A stretch of 64,000 nucleotides of DNA from Streptomyces sp. NBC_01314 (GTDB lineage Bacteria; Actinomycetota; Actinomycetes; Streptomycetales; Streptomycetaceae), in NCBI RefSeq assembly GCF_041435215.1, contig NZ_CP108394.1, positions 3,906,001-3,970,000 of the forward strand. Direction: 5' to 3'. A model generated the notes under the pieces. That model was not told the DNA's origin and searched no databases. It was given only the letters and a program-made list of their open reading frames with translations. A program made the translations under genes and the position numbers. Each line of letters starts with the position of its first letter. Position 1 is the first letter of the stretch. Shown here piece by piece: positions 43,784 through 53,816 of this stretch.

Positions 43784-45334
43784 CTATCGCACCCCGGCGA
43801 TGACCTCCGCCGCCGCCCTTCCGCAGACCCTCGCCGCGCCGTGGGTCGCGATGTGGAGGAGGCCTCGGGGTGGGGACTGGGGGATGCCCATCTCCACGAC
43901 GATCGTGTCGGGGCGGGTGGTGAGGAGAGTGTCGAGGGCGGTGGTCATCCAGGGGTGCCGGTGTTCGTCGCGGACGACGGCGACGATGCGGCGGGTGCCG
44001 GCGACCGCCAGGGCGGAGGCGCCGGCGCTGTCTCCCGCGAAGGTGCCCGTCTCGGTGCCCGGGAGGAGGCGGGCCAGTTCCGCGCCGACGCCCCAGGGGG
44101 TCTCGTCGCCCACGGCGATGTTCGCCACCGGGGTGAAGGCCGCGACGTAGAGAGGCAGGGTGGGCGGCTCGTAGGGCTTCGCGTGGGTCGTCGCGAGGGC
44201 GCGGCGGGCGGCCACGAGCCCGACGCCTTCACCGGTGCCGTCGGCCGTCTCCCCGGTGGCCTCGCGCTTCGTCCCGTCACCGTCCGCCGCTCCCGGGGCC
44301 GCCGATCGTGTCCACTTCGCCAGTGCCCGGACCCGGTTCGCCGCGTCCGCCAGACGTTCCTCCGCGAGGTCGCCGGCGCGGACGGCGGTGACGAGGGCGT
44401 CGCGGAGGCGGCGGACGGTCTCGTCGTCGGCGAGGCCGCCGCCGACGCAGATCGCGTCGGCGCCGGCGGCGAGGGCGAGGACGCTGCCGTGTTCGATGCC
44501 GTAGGTGCCGGCAATGGCCCGCATCTCCATACCGTCGGTGACGATGAGGCCGTCGTAGCCGAGTTCGCCACGGAGGAGGTCCGTGAGGATGGCGTGGGAC
44601 AGCGTCGCCGGCACGTCGGCGTCCAGGGCCGGGACCAGGATGTGGGCGCTCATCATCGCGCGCGAACCGGCGGCGATGGCGGCGCGGAAGGGGGCCAGGT
44701 CCCGGGAGTCCACGAGCGAGCGGTCCGCGTCGATGCGGGGCAGGGAGTGATGGGAGTCGACGGCGGTGTCGCCGTGTCCCGGGAAGTGCTTGGTGCAGGC
44801 GGCGACGCCCGCGGCCTGGAGCCCGGTGACATAGGCGGCCGTGTGGCGGGCGACCAGGCCGGGATCGGCGCCGAAGGAGCGGACCCCGATGACCGGGTTG
44901 GAGGGGTTGGCGTTCACGTCGGCGGACGGGGCCCAGTTGAGGTTGACGCCGCACTCCGCCAGGCGTCGCCCCAGGGCGAAGGCGACCTCCCTGGTCAGGT
45001 CCACGTCGTCGACCGCGCCCAGGGCGTGGTTGCCCGGGAAGGAGGAGCCGGTGCGGACCTCCAGGCGGGTGACGTCGCCGCCCTCCTCGTCGATCGCGAC
45101 CAGGACGTCCTCATGCTCGGCACGCAACTGAGCGGTGAGGGCTGTCAGTTGTGCCTGCGAGGTGATGTTGCGGCCGAAGAGGCCGACGGAGGCGAGGCCC
45201 TCGCCGAGGCGGCGCAGCAGCCAGTCGGGGGCGGTGGTCCCCGTGAAGCCGGGCTGCAGGACCGTCAGCGCGTCCCGCGCGAGGCCGTCCTGCCCTGAAG
45301 AAGAACCGGGCGAGCCGGTGGCGAATGTCGTCAT
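43784..45334 (-). CDS. dasD: Beta-N-acetylhexosaminidase, glycoside hydrolase family 3
   Basis: A 516-residue GH3 enzyme, NagZ-like: VAIDEEGGDVTRLE near the N-terminus, the catalytic loop KHFPGHGDTAVDSHHSLP, and nucleophile region LIVTDGMEMRAI. It cleaves chitobiose and similar N-acetylglucosamine disaccharides. There is no signal peptide, so it acts on sugars already imported by DasABC. The C-terminal 190 residues are an extra alpha/beta domain common in actinobacterial members. Start ATG at 45334, eight bases after dasC, so it is the last gene of the das operon. Confidence 0.92.
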   Translation of the reverse strand: MTTFATGSPGSSSGQDGLARDALTVLQPGFTGTTAPDWLLRRLGEGLASVGLFGRNITSQAQLTALTAQLRAEHEDVLVAIDEEGGDVTRLEVRTGSSFPGNHALGAVDDVDLTREVAFALGRRLAECGVNLNWAPSADVNANPSNPVIGVRSFGADPGLVARHTAAYVTGLQAAGVAACTKHFPGHGDTAVDSHHSLPRIDADRSLVDSRDLAPFRAAIAAGSRAMMSAHILVPALDADVPATLSHAILTDLLRGELGYDGLIVTDGMEMRAIAGTYGIEHGSVLALAAGADAICVGGGLADDETVRRLRDALVTAVRAGDLAEERLADAANRVRALAKWTRSAAPGAADGDGTKREATGETADGTGEGVGLVAARRALATTHAKPYEPPTLPLYVAAFTPVANIAVGDETPWGVGAELARLLPGTETGTFAGDSAGASALAVAGTRRIVAVVRDEHRHPWMTTALDTLLTTRPDTIVVEMGIPQSPPRGLLHIATHGAARVCGRAAAEVIAGVR

Positions 45335-45342
45335 CGGGGTGG

Positions 45343-46206
45343 CTATCCCTTCACGGCGCCCGCGGTGAGGCCCGCGGCCATCTTGCGCTGGACGAGGAGG
45401 AAGAGGACGACGATCGGCACGGCCATCATGGTGGAACCGGCCATCATCGGGGCGTACTCGGTGCCGTGCTTGGTGGTGAAGTTGCCGAGCCAGACGGTCG
45501 CGGTCTGGTTCTGCTGGCTCATCAGCATCAGGGCGTACAGGTACTCGTTCCACGCCTGGATGAAGCCGTAGACCGAGGTCGCCACCATGCCCGGCGCGAG
45601 CAGCGGGAACACCACGCGGATGAAGGCGGTGGTGCGGGAGCAGCCGTCGACCATGGCCGCCTCCTCCAGTTCGCGCGGGATGTTGACGATGAAGCCGCGC
45701 AGGGTCCACACGGTGAACGGGAGGATGAAGGTCAGGTAGGTGATGATCAGGCCGCTGAGGCGGTCGTACTGACCGAGGTCGTTCAGGAGCAGGAAGACCG
45801 GGATGATCATCGCGACCAGCGGGACCATCTGCACCGCCAGGATGCCGACGATGACCACTTTCCGGCCGCGGAAGGCGAAGCGGGAGATGGCGAGGGCGGC
45901 CAGCATGCCGACGACGATGCCGATCACGACGACCGTGAGGGAGACGACGAGGCTGCGGCCGACCGGGCCCCAGAAGTTGGCGATGTCCAGCGCCCGGCCG
46001 AAGTTGGCGAAGGTGATCGACGTCGGCAGCAGGCTGGGGTCCGGGTCGATCGCGTCCTTGGCCGGCTTGAAGGCCGTGTTGAGCATCCAGTAGACGGGGA
46101 AGCCCGCGGTGACGAAGACGAACAGGCCGAGCAGGTTCCAGCCGAGCTTCGACTTCCGGCGCCCCGAGCGGCTTCCCGTGGTGGCGATCGTGCTCGTGCC
46201 GCTCAT
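45343..46206 (-). CDS. dasC: Chitobiose ABC transporter permease DasC
   Basis: A 287-residue MalG-type permease with six membrane helices, first at about 22-40 (LGWNLLGLFVFVTAGFPVYW), and the EAA loop ELEEAAMVDGCSRTTAFIRV. It pairs with DasB. In Streptomyces the shared ATPase MsiK, encoded elsewhere, powers this importer, and no ATPase gene is found here. The ATG at 46206 overlaps the dasB stop by four bases. Confidence 0.95.
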   Translation of the reverse strand: MSGTSTIATTGSRSGRRKSKLGWNLLGLFVFVTAGFPVYWMLNTAFKPAKDAIDPDPSLLPTSITFANFGRALDIANFWGPVGRSLVVSLTVVVIGIVVGMLAALAISRFAFRGRKVVIVGILAVQMVPLVAMIIPVFLLLNDLGQYDRLSGLIITYLTFILPFTVWTLRGFIVNIPRELEEAAMVDGCSRTTAFIRVVFPLLAPGMVATSVYGFIQAWNEYLYALMLMSQQNQTATVWLGNFTTKHGTEYAPMMAGSTMMAVPIVVLFLLVQRKMAAGLTAGAVKG

Positions 46207-47195
46207 TCGACCTCTCCGATCTTCAGCATCTGGCGCATGTAGACGCCGATCACGCCGAGCAGCAGCAGCACGGTCAGCAGTGCGATCGCCGAGCCCTGCG
46301 CGTAGTCGTTGACGACGAACGCCTTGTCGTACGAGTAGGTCGTGAGCAACTGGAACTCGGCCTCCGGGTGGCCGTTGCGCATCACGAAGACCTGGGGGAA
46401 GACGCCCATGTCCCAGATGACGGAGAGGGTCGTGAGCATCACGATGATCGGCTTGAGGATGGGGAGGGTGACGTAGCGGAACACTCCCCACGCGCCGGCG
46501 CCGTCGAGGCGGGCGGCCTCCTCCAACTCCTTGGGGACCTGGGTGAGTCCGGCGCCGAGGGTGATGACGACGAACGGCACCGCGCCCCACACCACGAGCA
46601 GCGTGATCACGGCCAGGCCCTGCGGTCCGCTGGCGAACCAGTTGTGTCCGATCATGTCGACGCCGGGGAGCTTGCTGAGGAGCGCGTTGAAAATGCCGTA
46701 GTCGGAGTCGAAGAGCCATTTGAAGACGGTGGTGGCGACGATGATGGGCATGCCCCAACTCGCCACGAGCGCGATGTTGATGAGTGTCTTCACCCAGCCG
46801 GAGACCCGCTGGAGCAGCAGGGCGATCGCCATGCCGATGACCATCGTGAGGATGACGGAGGCGGCGGCGAACACGATGGTCCGGACGACGACCGCCCAGA
46901 ACTCGCTGTCCCCCAGCACCTTGGAGAAGTTGTCGAAGCCGACCGACTCGGCGGGCTTGAATCCCCACAGCTGGGACTGGCCGAACGCCTGGAAGGACAG
47001 GGTGACGAGGCGGACCAGCGGATAGCCGAGGACGACGGCGAGAATCAGCAGGCAGGGGGCCAGGAGGGCCCAGGGGACAGCGGTTCCGCCTCCCAAACGT
47101 TTGGCCGAACTCCCGGTAACCGCCGGCAGAGGCGGCGGCGGCGCCGGCCGCGCGGGCGGCACCTTCGCAGGGGCAGTCGTGTCTGCGGCACTCAT
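46203..47195 (-). CDS. dasB: Chitobiose ABC transporter permease DasB
   Basis: A 330-residue MalF-type permease. A Pro/Ala-rich cytoplasmic N-terminus (about 35 residues) precedes six membrane helices (PWALLAPCLLILAVVLGYPL first), with the EAA loop ELEEAARLDGAGAWGVFRYV. TAGGAGCG lies before the ATG at 47195. It is separated from dasA by 311 bases holding nine tandem 17-bp repeats. Confidence 0.95.
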   Translation of the reverse strand: MSAADTTAPAKVPPARPAPPPPLPAVTGSSAKRLGGGTAVPWALLAPCLLILAVVLGYPLVRLVTLSFQAFGQSQLWGFKPAESVGFDNFSKVLGDSEFWAVVVRTIVFAAASVILTMVIGMAIALLLQRVSGWVKTLINIALVASWGMPIIVATTVFKWLFDSDYGIFNALLSKLPGVDMIGHNWFASGPQGLAVITLLVVWGAVPFVVITLGAGLTQVPKELEEAARLDGAGAWGVFRYVTLPILKPIIVMLTTLSVIWDMGVFPQVFVMRNGHPEAEFQLLTTYSYDKAFVVNDYAQGSAIALLTVLLLLGVIGVYMRQMLKIGEVE

Positions 47196-47243
47196 CGCGC
47201 GCTCCTAAGCAGATGAAGGAGGGGCCGGCAGCGAGCGCCCCGA

Positions 47244-47275
47244 AGGGGGCGGGGAAACTGCGCGCCCAGCCACGA
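47244..47275 (+). repeat. Dispersed intergenic repeat, module A variant
   Basis: GGGGGCGGGGAAACTGCGCG followed by CCCAGCCAC, a diverged copy of module A in the dasA-dasB spacer. Confidence 0.6.
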
Positions 47276-47313
47276 CACACGGGCAGCGAGCCAACCACCC
47301 ATCGCGGCACTTT

Positions 47314-47463
47314 CTTGTGTCACCCACCGGCTGGTGACACCCACCGGCCGTGACACCCATCGGCTGGGGTCACCCACCGGTCCGTGTCATGCACCGGCTT
47401 GCGTCACGCACCGGCTTGTGTCACGCACCGGCCCGTGTCATGCACCGGTCTGTGACACCCCGG
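47314..47463 (-). repeat. Nine tandem 17-bp repeats between dasA and dasB
   Basis: Units of 15-17 bp, plus-strand consensus CTTGTGTCACGCACCGG, run without gaps from 47314 to 47463. The first two units include a perfect hairpin GTGTCACC-N8-GGTGACAC (47317-47340). The block starts 44 bases downstream of the dasA stop in the direction of transcription and could stabilise or uncouple the dasA message. Confidence 0.85.
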
Positions 47464-47506
47464 CCGGGCCCGGCACCCTCCGCCGGACCCGACCGCAGGT
47501 CACCCG

Positions 47507-48787
47507 TCACTCGTTGTTGATGACCTTGTCGATCTCGGCGTCCGCTTCCTTCGCGGCCTCCTCGACCGACTGCTTGCCGGTGCCGATGGACTGCAGCATC
47601 GTCTGCAGGATCTGCGCCTTCTCGACCTGACCCCACCCGGGGGCCATCGGGACGAACCAGTTGGACTCGGCCGCGGTGGCCGGGACCGCCGTCGCCGGGT
47701 CGTCCTTCAGCGTGGCGAGGTCGGTCTTGTTGTTGGGCAGGTTGCCCTTCTCGATCAGGCCCTTCTGGCCGGAGGGGCCGGTGAAGGCGTTGATCCACTC
47801 GGCGGCGACGGTCTGCGCGTCGGACTTCACCGGGACGGCGAGGTCGGAACCGCCGAGGAAGACGGGGAGGTTCTTGCCGGACGGGCCGGGCATCACGAAG
47901 TTCTCGACGTTGCCCTCGAGCTTGCCGGTCTTGTCGTTCTCCTTGGCCGCGGCGGTCGCGCCCTCCCAGGCGGGGGCGAAGATCATGCCGGACTTGCCCT
48001 GGCCGTAGACGATGTACCGGTCGGACTCGTCCTTGGTCTTGTCGCCGTGCATGTACGTGTCGACGACGTTCTTGAACTCGTTGAGCCCCTTGACGGACTC
48101 GGGCGAGGAGAGACTGGCCTTCCACTTGCCGCCGGACTCGACGGCTATGGAGCCGCCGGCGTCGTAGACGAAGGACATGGCCGCGTACCAGTCGCGGGTG
48201 GGCTGGTACCAGGCGCTGAACTTGTCGCCCCGCTTCTTCTGGACCTTGTCGAGGGCGGCGGTGAGCTCGTCGTACGTCTTCGGCGTGGACTTGACGCCCG
48301 CCGCGGCGAAGACGTCCTTGCGCCAGTTGGCGACGCGGCCACCGGCGTAGTACGGGACGCCGTAGGTCTTTCCCTCGTAGGTGACGGAGGCCTTGAGGCC
48401 GTCCAGCCAGGCGTCGGAGTGGTCGAACTTCGCCGCGTCGAGGGGGGCGAAGGCGCCCTTGACCATGTAGGCGAGCATCTCTGTGTTGCCCATCTCGACC
48501 ACGTCGGGGGCCTTGTCGGTGGCAAGGACGGCGTCGAGCTTGGCGTTCTTGTCGGGCCAGCCGTAGTACTCGTGCGTGATGGTGATTCCGGGGTGCTTCT
48601 TCTCGATCGCCGCGTCGGCGGCCTTGACCAGCTCCGGCCAGTTGTTCTGCGCGTCCACCGTGAGCCAGACCGTCAGCTCCTTGGTGTCCGCGCCGGTGTC
48701 CGAGCTCTTCTTCTCGCCGCCCCCGCACGCCGCGATGGAGACCATCATGCCCGCGACACAGATCGCGGTCGTCAGCTTCCTCTTCAC
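47507..48787 (-). CDS. dasA: Chitobiose-binding lipoprotein DasA
   Basis: A 426-residue family 1 solute-binding lipoprotein. Signal peptide with lipobox VSIAAC (lipidated C21). The mature region begins ELTVWLTVDAQNNWPELVKA, with PDVVEMGNTEM and the C-terminal LPNNKTDLATL typical of sugar binders. It captures chitobiose/GlcNAc oligomers for DasBC, feeding development and antibiotic signalling through DasR. The GTG at 48787 has GAGGAGGG upstream. It is divergent from dasR, with dre sites in between. Confidence 0.96.
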   Translation of the reverse strand: MKRKLTTAICVAGMMVSIAACGGGEKKSSDTGADTKELTVWLTVDAQNNWPELVKAADAAIEKKHPGITITHEYYGWPDKNAKLDAVLATDKAPDVVEMGNTEMLAYMVKGAFAPLDAAKFDHSDAWLDGLKASVTYEGKTYGVPYYAGGRVANWRKDVFAAAGVKSTPKTYDELTAALDKVQKKRGDKFSAWYQPTRDWYAAMSFVYDAGGSIAVESGGKWKASLSSPESVKGLNEFKNVVDTYMHGDKTKDESDRYIVYGQGKSGMIFAPAWEGATAAAKENDKTGKLEGNVENFVMPGPSGKNLPVFLGGSDLAVPVKSDAQTVAAEWINAFTGPSGQKGLIEKGNLPNNKTDLATLKDDPATAVPATAAESNWFVPMAPGWGQVEKAQILQTMLQSIGTGKQSVEEAAKEADAEIDKVINNE

Positions 48788-48884
48788 GCCACCCTCCTCA
48801 GGGATGCCATTGCTCAGGGATGCCACAAACCCCCCTGCTCCCCGCGGTGACAGATGTACCGCCCATGGGGCCAGGACCTGGACC

Positions 48885-48900
48885 AATGGTGTAGACCAGT
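48885..48900. promoter_or_regulatory. DasR operator (dre) near dasA
   Basis: AATGGTGTAGACCAGT, 13 of 16 matches to AGTGGTCTAGACCACT, 98 bases upstream of the dasA start. Confidence 0.75.
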
Positions 48901-49033
48901 ACGCCGGAGCTTGGCTCAGACCATTCACCGTGTCAAGAGCGCTCGAACCCCCTCTCACCAGCCGTTATGCGACCTACATATGCAGGAACCTTTATGTAAT
49001 AAGGCAGCGAAAATCGCACGCTTGAGTCAGACT

Positions 49034-49049
49034 CTTCGGGTAGACCACT
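49034..49049. promoter_or_regulatory. Partial DasR operator in the dasA-dasR region
   Basis: CTTCGGGTAGACCACT: perfect right half TAGACCACT, poor left half. Confidence 0.5.
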
Positions 49050-49074
49050 GCGCCTTCGCGGAGTGGACCAGTGA

Positions 49075-49920
<846 letters not shown>

Positions 49921-50080
49921 GCCGCTCGGGGTCACCCCGGGGCGAGTCACAGGTGGCGCACGCGGTGTACCGCGACTGCCGGGAGTTCGAGCACGTGCCG
50001 ACGGATCGACAGGAAGCGGGCCCCGGCAGGAGTTCCGCCGTGGCTGAACACACAACCTCCGCATCCGTTATCCGGACAGG

Positions 50081-50101
50081 GGGTTCCATACGGCGGAACC
50101 C
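50081..50101 (+). promoter_or_regulatory. Inverted repeat upstream of the DUF3311/mctP operon
   Basis: GGGTTCC-N7-GGAACCC, perfect 7-bp arms, 68 bases before the DUF3311 start. Candidate operator of an unlinked regulator. Confidence 0.5.
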
Positions 50102-50168
50102 GTCCCTTACATTTCCTGCGCGTCAAGCACGTGACCAGTGGAGATCAGTGAGGGGACGGAACCGGGAC

Positions 50169-50438
50169 ATGTCAGAAGCGCCTGAAGTGAGACCACAGGT
50201 GGTGACACCCGTCAGGGTGGTCATCGCCCTGTGCCTGCTCGCCCCGTTCGTGGCAATGCTCTGGGTCGGCTCGTACGCCAAGACGGACCCGGCGTTCATC
50301 GGCATCCCCTTCTTCTACTGGTACCAGATGGCCTGGGTGTTCATCTCCACCGCGCTCACCGCGACCGCGTACGTCCTGTGGCAGCGCGACCAGCGCTCCC
50401 GCAGGTCCGAGACCCCGGGTGGAGGTGCCGCGAAGTGA
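50169..50438 (+). CDS. DUF3311 small membrane protein
   Basis: An 89-residue protein with two membrane helices (VVIALCLLAPFVAMLWVGSY and YWYQMAWVFISTALTATAYV). DUF3311 proteins are nearly always encoded directly before an MctP/SSS symporter and are probably its accessory subunit. The ATG at 50169 gives the usual family start. A GTG at 50148 is an alternative. The gene end overlaps the symporter start by four bases (GTGA). Confidence 0.88.
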   Translation: MSEAPEVRPQVVTPVRVVIALCLLAPFVAMLWVGSYAKTDPAFIGIPFFYWYQMAWVFISTALTATAYVLWQRDQRSRRSETPGGGAAK

Positions 50439-52060
50439 AGGACGGCGTGAACGGCGTGGCACTCGCCGTCTTCATCTTCTTCTTCCTGGCCGTCACGGTC
50501 ATGGGCTTCCTGGCCGCGCGCTGGCGCAAGGCCGAGAACGACAGCCTCGACGAATGGGGCCTCGGCGGCCGGTCGTTCGGCACCTGGGTCACCTGGTTCC
50601 TGCTCGGCGGCGACCTCTACACGGCGTACACCTTCGTCGCCGTTCCCGCGGCGATCTACGCGGCGGGCGCGGCCGGCTTCTTCGCCGTGCCGTACACCAT
50701 CCTCGTCTACCCGCTGATCTTCACGTTCCTGCCCCGCCTGTGGTCGGTCTCCCACAAGCACGGCTATGTGACGACCTCGGACTTCGTACGCGGCCGCTTC
50801 GGCTCGAAGGGCCTGTCGCTGGCGGTCGCCCTCACCGGCATCCTGGCAACGATGCCCTACATCGCCCTCCAACTCGTCGGCATCCAGGCCGTGCTGGACG
50901 TGATGGGCGTGGGCGGCGGTGAGAACACCAACTGGTTCATCAAGGACCTGCCGCTGCTGATCGCGTTCGGCGTCCTGGCGGCCTACACCTACTCCTCCGG
51001 CCTCCGGGCCCCCGCGCTGATCGCGTTCGTGAAGGACACCCTGATCTACATCGTCATCGCGGTGGCGATCATCTACATTCCGATCAAGCTCGGCGGCTTC
51101 GACGACATCTTCGCCAAGGCGGGCGAGGCGTACAGCCAGACCAACCCGGCGACGGACAAGCCGCGCGGTGCGCTCGTCCCCGGCGACGCCAACCAGTGGA
51201 CGTACGCGACGCTGGCCCTCGGCTCGGCCCTGGCGCTCTTCATGTACCCGCACTCGATCACGGCGACGCTGTCGTCCAGGAGCCGCGAGGTCATCCGCCG
51301 CAACACCACGATCCTGCCGCTGTACTCACTGATGCTGGGCCTGCTCGCCCTGCTGGGATTCATGGCGATCGCGGCCGGGATCCAGGTGCAGAACGGCCAG
51401 CTGGCGATCCCGCAGCTGTTCGAGACGATGTTCCCCGACTGGTTCGCGGGCGTCGCCTTCGCGGCCATCGGCATCGGGGCCCTGGTCCCCGCGGCGATCA
51501 TGTCCATCGCGGCGGCGAACCTCTTCACCCGCAACATCTACAAGGACTTCATCAAGCCGGACGCCACGCCCGCCCAGGAGACCAAGGTCTCCAAGCTGGT
51601 GTCCCTGCTGGTGAAGGTGGGCGCGCTGGCCTTCGTCCTCACCATGGACAAGACGGTCGCCATCAACTTCCAGCTCCTGGGCGGCATCTGGATCCTCCAG
51701 ACCTTCCCGGCCCTCGTCGGCGGCCTCTTCACCCGCTGGTGCCACCGCTGGGCCCTCCTCGCCGGCTGGGCGGTCGGCATGCTCTACGGGACGATCGCCG
51801 CGTACGGCGTGGCCTCCCCCACGCAGAAGCACTTCGGCGGCTCCTCGGCGGAGATCCCCGGCATCGGCGAGATCGGCTACATCGGCCTGACCGCCTTCGT
51901 CCTCAACGTCGTGGTCACGGTGGTCCTCACCTTCGTCCTGCGGGCGTTCAAGGCTCCCGAAGGCATCGACGAGACCAGGCCGGAGGACTACAAGGCGGAC
52001 GCGGGCGACGCGGGCGTCCAGGTGGAACTGCCGCCGGCGACGGCGGGGGCGGGGCACTAG
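50435..52060 (+). CDS. mctP: Sodium:solute symporter, monocarboxylate permease MctP-like
   Basis: A 541-residue SSS-family transporter with about 13 membrane helices. The first is NGVALAVFIFFFLAVTVMGF. Sodium-site regions WFLLGGDLYTAYTFVAVPAA and ALFMYPHSITATLSS are recognisable. MctP relatives import lactate, pyruvate or similar acids. The exact substrate is inferred from family and from the DUF3311 partner. Start GTG at 50435 with GGAGGTG upstream, coupled to the preceding gene. Confidence 0.9.
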   Translation: MKDGVNGVALAVFIFFFLAVTVMGFLAARWRKAENDSLDEWGLGGRSFGTWVTWFLLGGDLYTAYTFVAVPAAIYAAGAAGFFAVPYTILVYPLIFTFLPRLWSVSHKHGYVTTSDFVRGRFGSKGLSLAVALTGILATMPYIALQLVGIQAVLDVMGVGGGENTNWFIKDLPLLIAFGVLAAYTYSSGLRAPALIAFVKDTLIYIVIAVAIIYIPIKLGGFDDIFAKAGEAYSQTNPATDKPRGALVPGDANQWTYATLALGSALALFMYPHSITATLSSRSREVIRRNTTILPLYSLMLGLLALLGFMAIAAGIQVQNGQLAIPQLFETMFPDWFAGVAFAAIGIGALVPAAIMSIAAANLFTRNIYKDFIKPDATPAQETKVSKLVSLLVKVGALAFVLTMDKTVAINFQLLGGIWILQTFPALVGGLFTRWCHRWALLAGWAVGMLYGTIAAYGVASPTQKHFGGSSAEIPGIGEIGYIGLTAFVLNVVVTVVLTFVLRAFKAPEGIDETRPEDYKADAGDAGVQVELPPATAGAGH

Positions 52061-52074
52061 ACGTCTGCCGGGTC

Positions 52075-52320
52075 CCGGGGCGGCGCGGGGTGGTTTCTTC
52101 GCCCCCGCCGCCCCTACCCGTCCCTCCCCCACTCTCGGCTTCGCTCGAGCGGGAGGTGCCCCCATCCAGGGGCTGCGCCCCTTCGACCCCCATCCGCGGC
52201 CCCGGTGGGGGCTGGTCGCGCAGTTCCCCACCACCCGCACCCGGCAACGAGCCCCTCAGGGTAGAAGGGGCAGAGCCCCTGGGGACGAGACGGGTAGGGG
52301 CGGCGGGGGCGGCGAACATC
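52075..52320. repeat. Composite dispersed repeat region
   Basis: Module B inverted at about 52094-52122 (CTTCGCCCCCGCCGCCCCTA), a palindromic element at 52124-52164 related to the one inside sigH, module A inverted at about 52213-52229 (TGGTCGCGCAGTTCCCC), and module B direct at about 52280-52315. The inverted B copies can pair over 200 bases. No gene here. Confidence 0.75.
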
Positions 52321-52336
52321 CGGCTAACCTGACCAG

Positions 52337-53326
52337 GTGACCGCTCGCACCCCGATCGTCCTGGACAGCGACCCCGGTATCGACGACGCCGTAGCCCTGC
52401 AGTACCTCCTCGGCACCGGCCTGTGGGACCTCAAGGCGTACACCTCCGTCGGCGGCAACCTCCCCGCCGAATCGACCTACGCCAACGCCCGCGCACTGTC
52501 CCGCGCCCTCCGCATCGACGACGACATCCCGGTGCACCGAGGCGCGGGCCGCCCCCTGTCCCGGCTCCCCTACCGGGAGGCGTCCGCGTTCCACGGCCCG
52601 GCAGGCCTCGGCGACGAGACCCTCCCCGACTCGACGGCCCCGCACCCGACGGAGTCGTCCGCGCAGGCGCTGCTCCGGCTCTCCCGGGAGTACGAGGGCG
52701 AGTTGACGGTGTGTGCCACGGGCCCGCTCACGAACGTGGCCGTCGCACTGCTGGAGGACCCGGACTTCGCCCGCCGCGTCGGCAGGTTCGTGTTCATGGG
52801 CGGCGCCGCCCAGGTGCCGGGGAACGTCACCCCGGTCGCCGAGTTCAACATCTGGGCCGACCCGGACGCCGCCGAGATCGTGCTCTCCTCCGGCATCCCG
52901 TTCACCATGGTCGACCTGGACGCCTCGCACCGCTGGCTGTTCCGCCCCGCCGACCTCGCCGCACTGGAGGCAGCGGGCCCGGGCGCGGCCCTCGCCGCCC
53001 GGCTGATGCGCACGTACATGAACGCCTACAGCCGCCACGGCGGAGACGGCACCTGTCCGCTGCACGATCCGCTGGCCGTGGGGGTCTGCGGGGACGAGGC
53101 GTTCGTCGAGGCCGCCGAGGGGGCCGTCGTCGTGGAGTGCGCGAGCGAACTCACGCGCGGCCAGACCGTGTTCGTGCCGGCCGACGCCCGGCGCGTCTAC
53201 TACTCCGAGTCCCCCGCCCTGACCGCCCGCCTCCGCGCCACCGGCCGCGTCGCCCTGGGGCCGGGTACCCGCGACTTCAGCGGGGACTTCGTGGCGACGC
53301 TGCCGCGGTGGCCGGCGGTGGGCTGA
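52337..53326 (+). CDS. Nucleoside hydrolase, IunH family
   Basis: A 329-residue ribohydrolase splitting nucleosides to ribose and base. The calcium/ribose motif DSDPGIDD (D10-D17) is intact, as are FMGGAAQVPGNVTPVAEFN and a late HDP (LHDPLAVG) ligand. Substrate preference is not readable. The start GTG at 52337 has TAACCT six bases upstream, so a leaderless mRNA is likely. It stands alone between a repeat block and the nrd riboswitch. Confidence 0.92.
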   Translation: MTARTPIVLDSDPGIDDAVALQYLLGTGLWDLKAYTSVGGNLPAESTYANARALSRALRIDDDIPVHRGAGRPLSRLPYREASAFHGPAGLGDETLPDSTAPHPTESSAQALLRLSREYEGELTVCATGPLTNVAVALLEDPDFARRVGRFVFMGGAAQVPGNVTPVAEFNIWADPDAAEIVLSSGIPFTMVDLDASHRWLFRPADLAALEAAGPGAALAARLMRTYMNAYSRHGGDGTCPLHDPLAVGVCGDEAFVEAAEGAVVVECASELTRGQTVFVPADARRVYYSESPALTARLRATGRVALGPGTRDFSGDFVATLPRWPAVG

Positions 53327-53549
53327 CCCGATCCGATCGCCGTGCACGCGTCGCGCTGTCGACCCGGCGGACCATGCGCGCGGCCCGTCGGATCCACGAA
53401 CGTCCGGGCCTCACCCGCGCGCCGGAGCACGGCTGGAAGCCCCTCCCCGACCTCTCCGGCATCTCGACGATCACCTGTGAGTTGACGCTCTGACACCCTG
53501 CGAAGCCGAATGCGACACAACATGTGGGGGTTACACCGCGCCCCGGCAC

Positions 53550-53690
53550 TAGATGTATGCTCATGCTCGCTGTCGCCGCAGGGGAATCCGGTGCGAATCC
53601 GGAACTGTCCCGCAACGGTGTACTCGCGTGCGTACATGTCCATTTGCGCACGCATGTTCAGTCCGAACACCTGCCGACAGCGCGCCCGGC
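53550..53690 (+). ncRNA. Cobalamin riboswitch of nrdAB
   Basis: All main aptamer signatures are present: GGGGAATCCGGTGCGAATCC (about 53581-53600), CTGTCCCGCAACGGTG (about 53605-53620) and AGTCCGAACACCTGCCGACA (about 53660-53679). The expression platform probably extends to the ribosome site at about 53800, with a GCCCGG/CCGGGC hairpin near 53694-53734. In S. coelicolor a B12 riboswitch at this gene represses the class Ia reductase when coenzyme B12 is available. Confidence 0.92.
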
Positions 53691-53816
53691 CGTCCGGTCC
53701 GGGTGCCCTGACGTCCGGGCCTCGTGGAATGGGCCGGTGGACGCGACGCCCCCGCGCGCTCGTGTGCTGCCGCCTGCCCTCCGCCAGGCCCTTTGCCGAG
53801 CGAGGGAGAGCCCCAC

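Noticed and set aside
43619..45298. 559-codon plus-strand frame over dasD
   Set aside because: Antisense shadow of the GH3 hydrolase.
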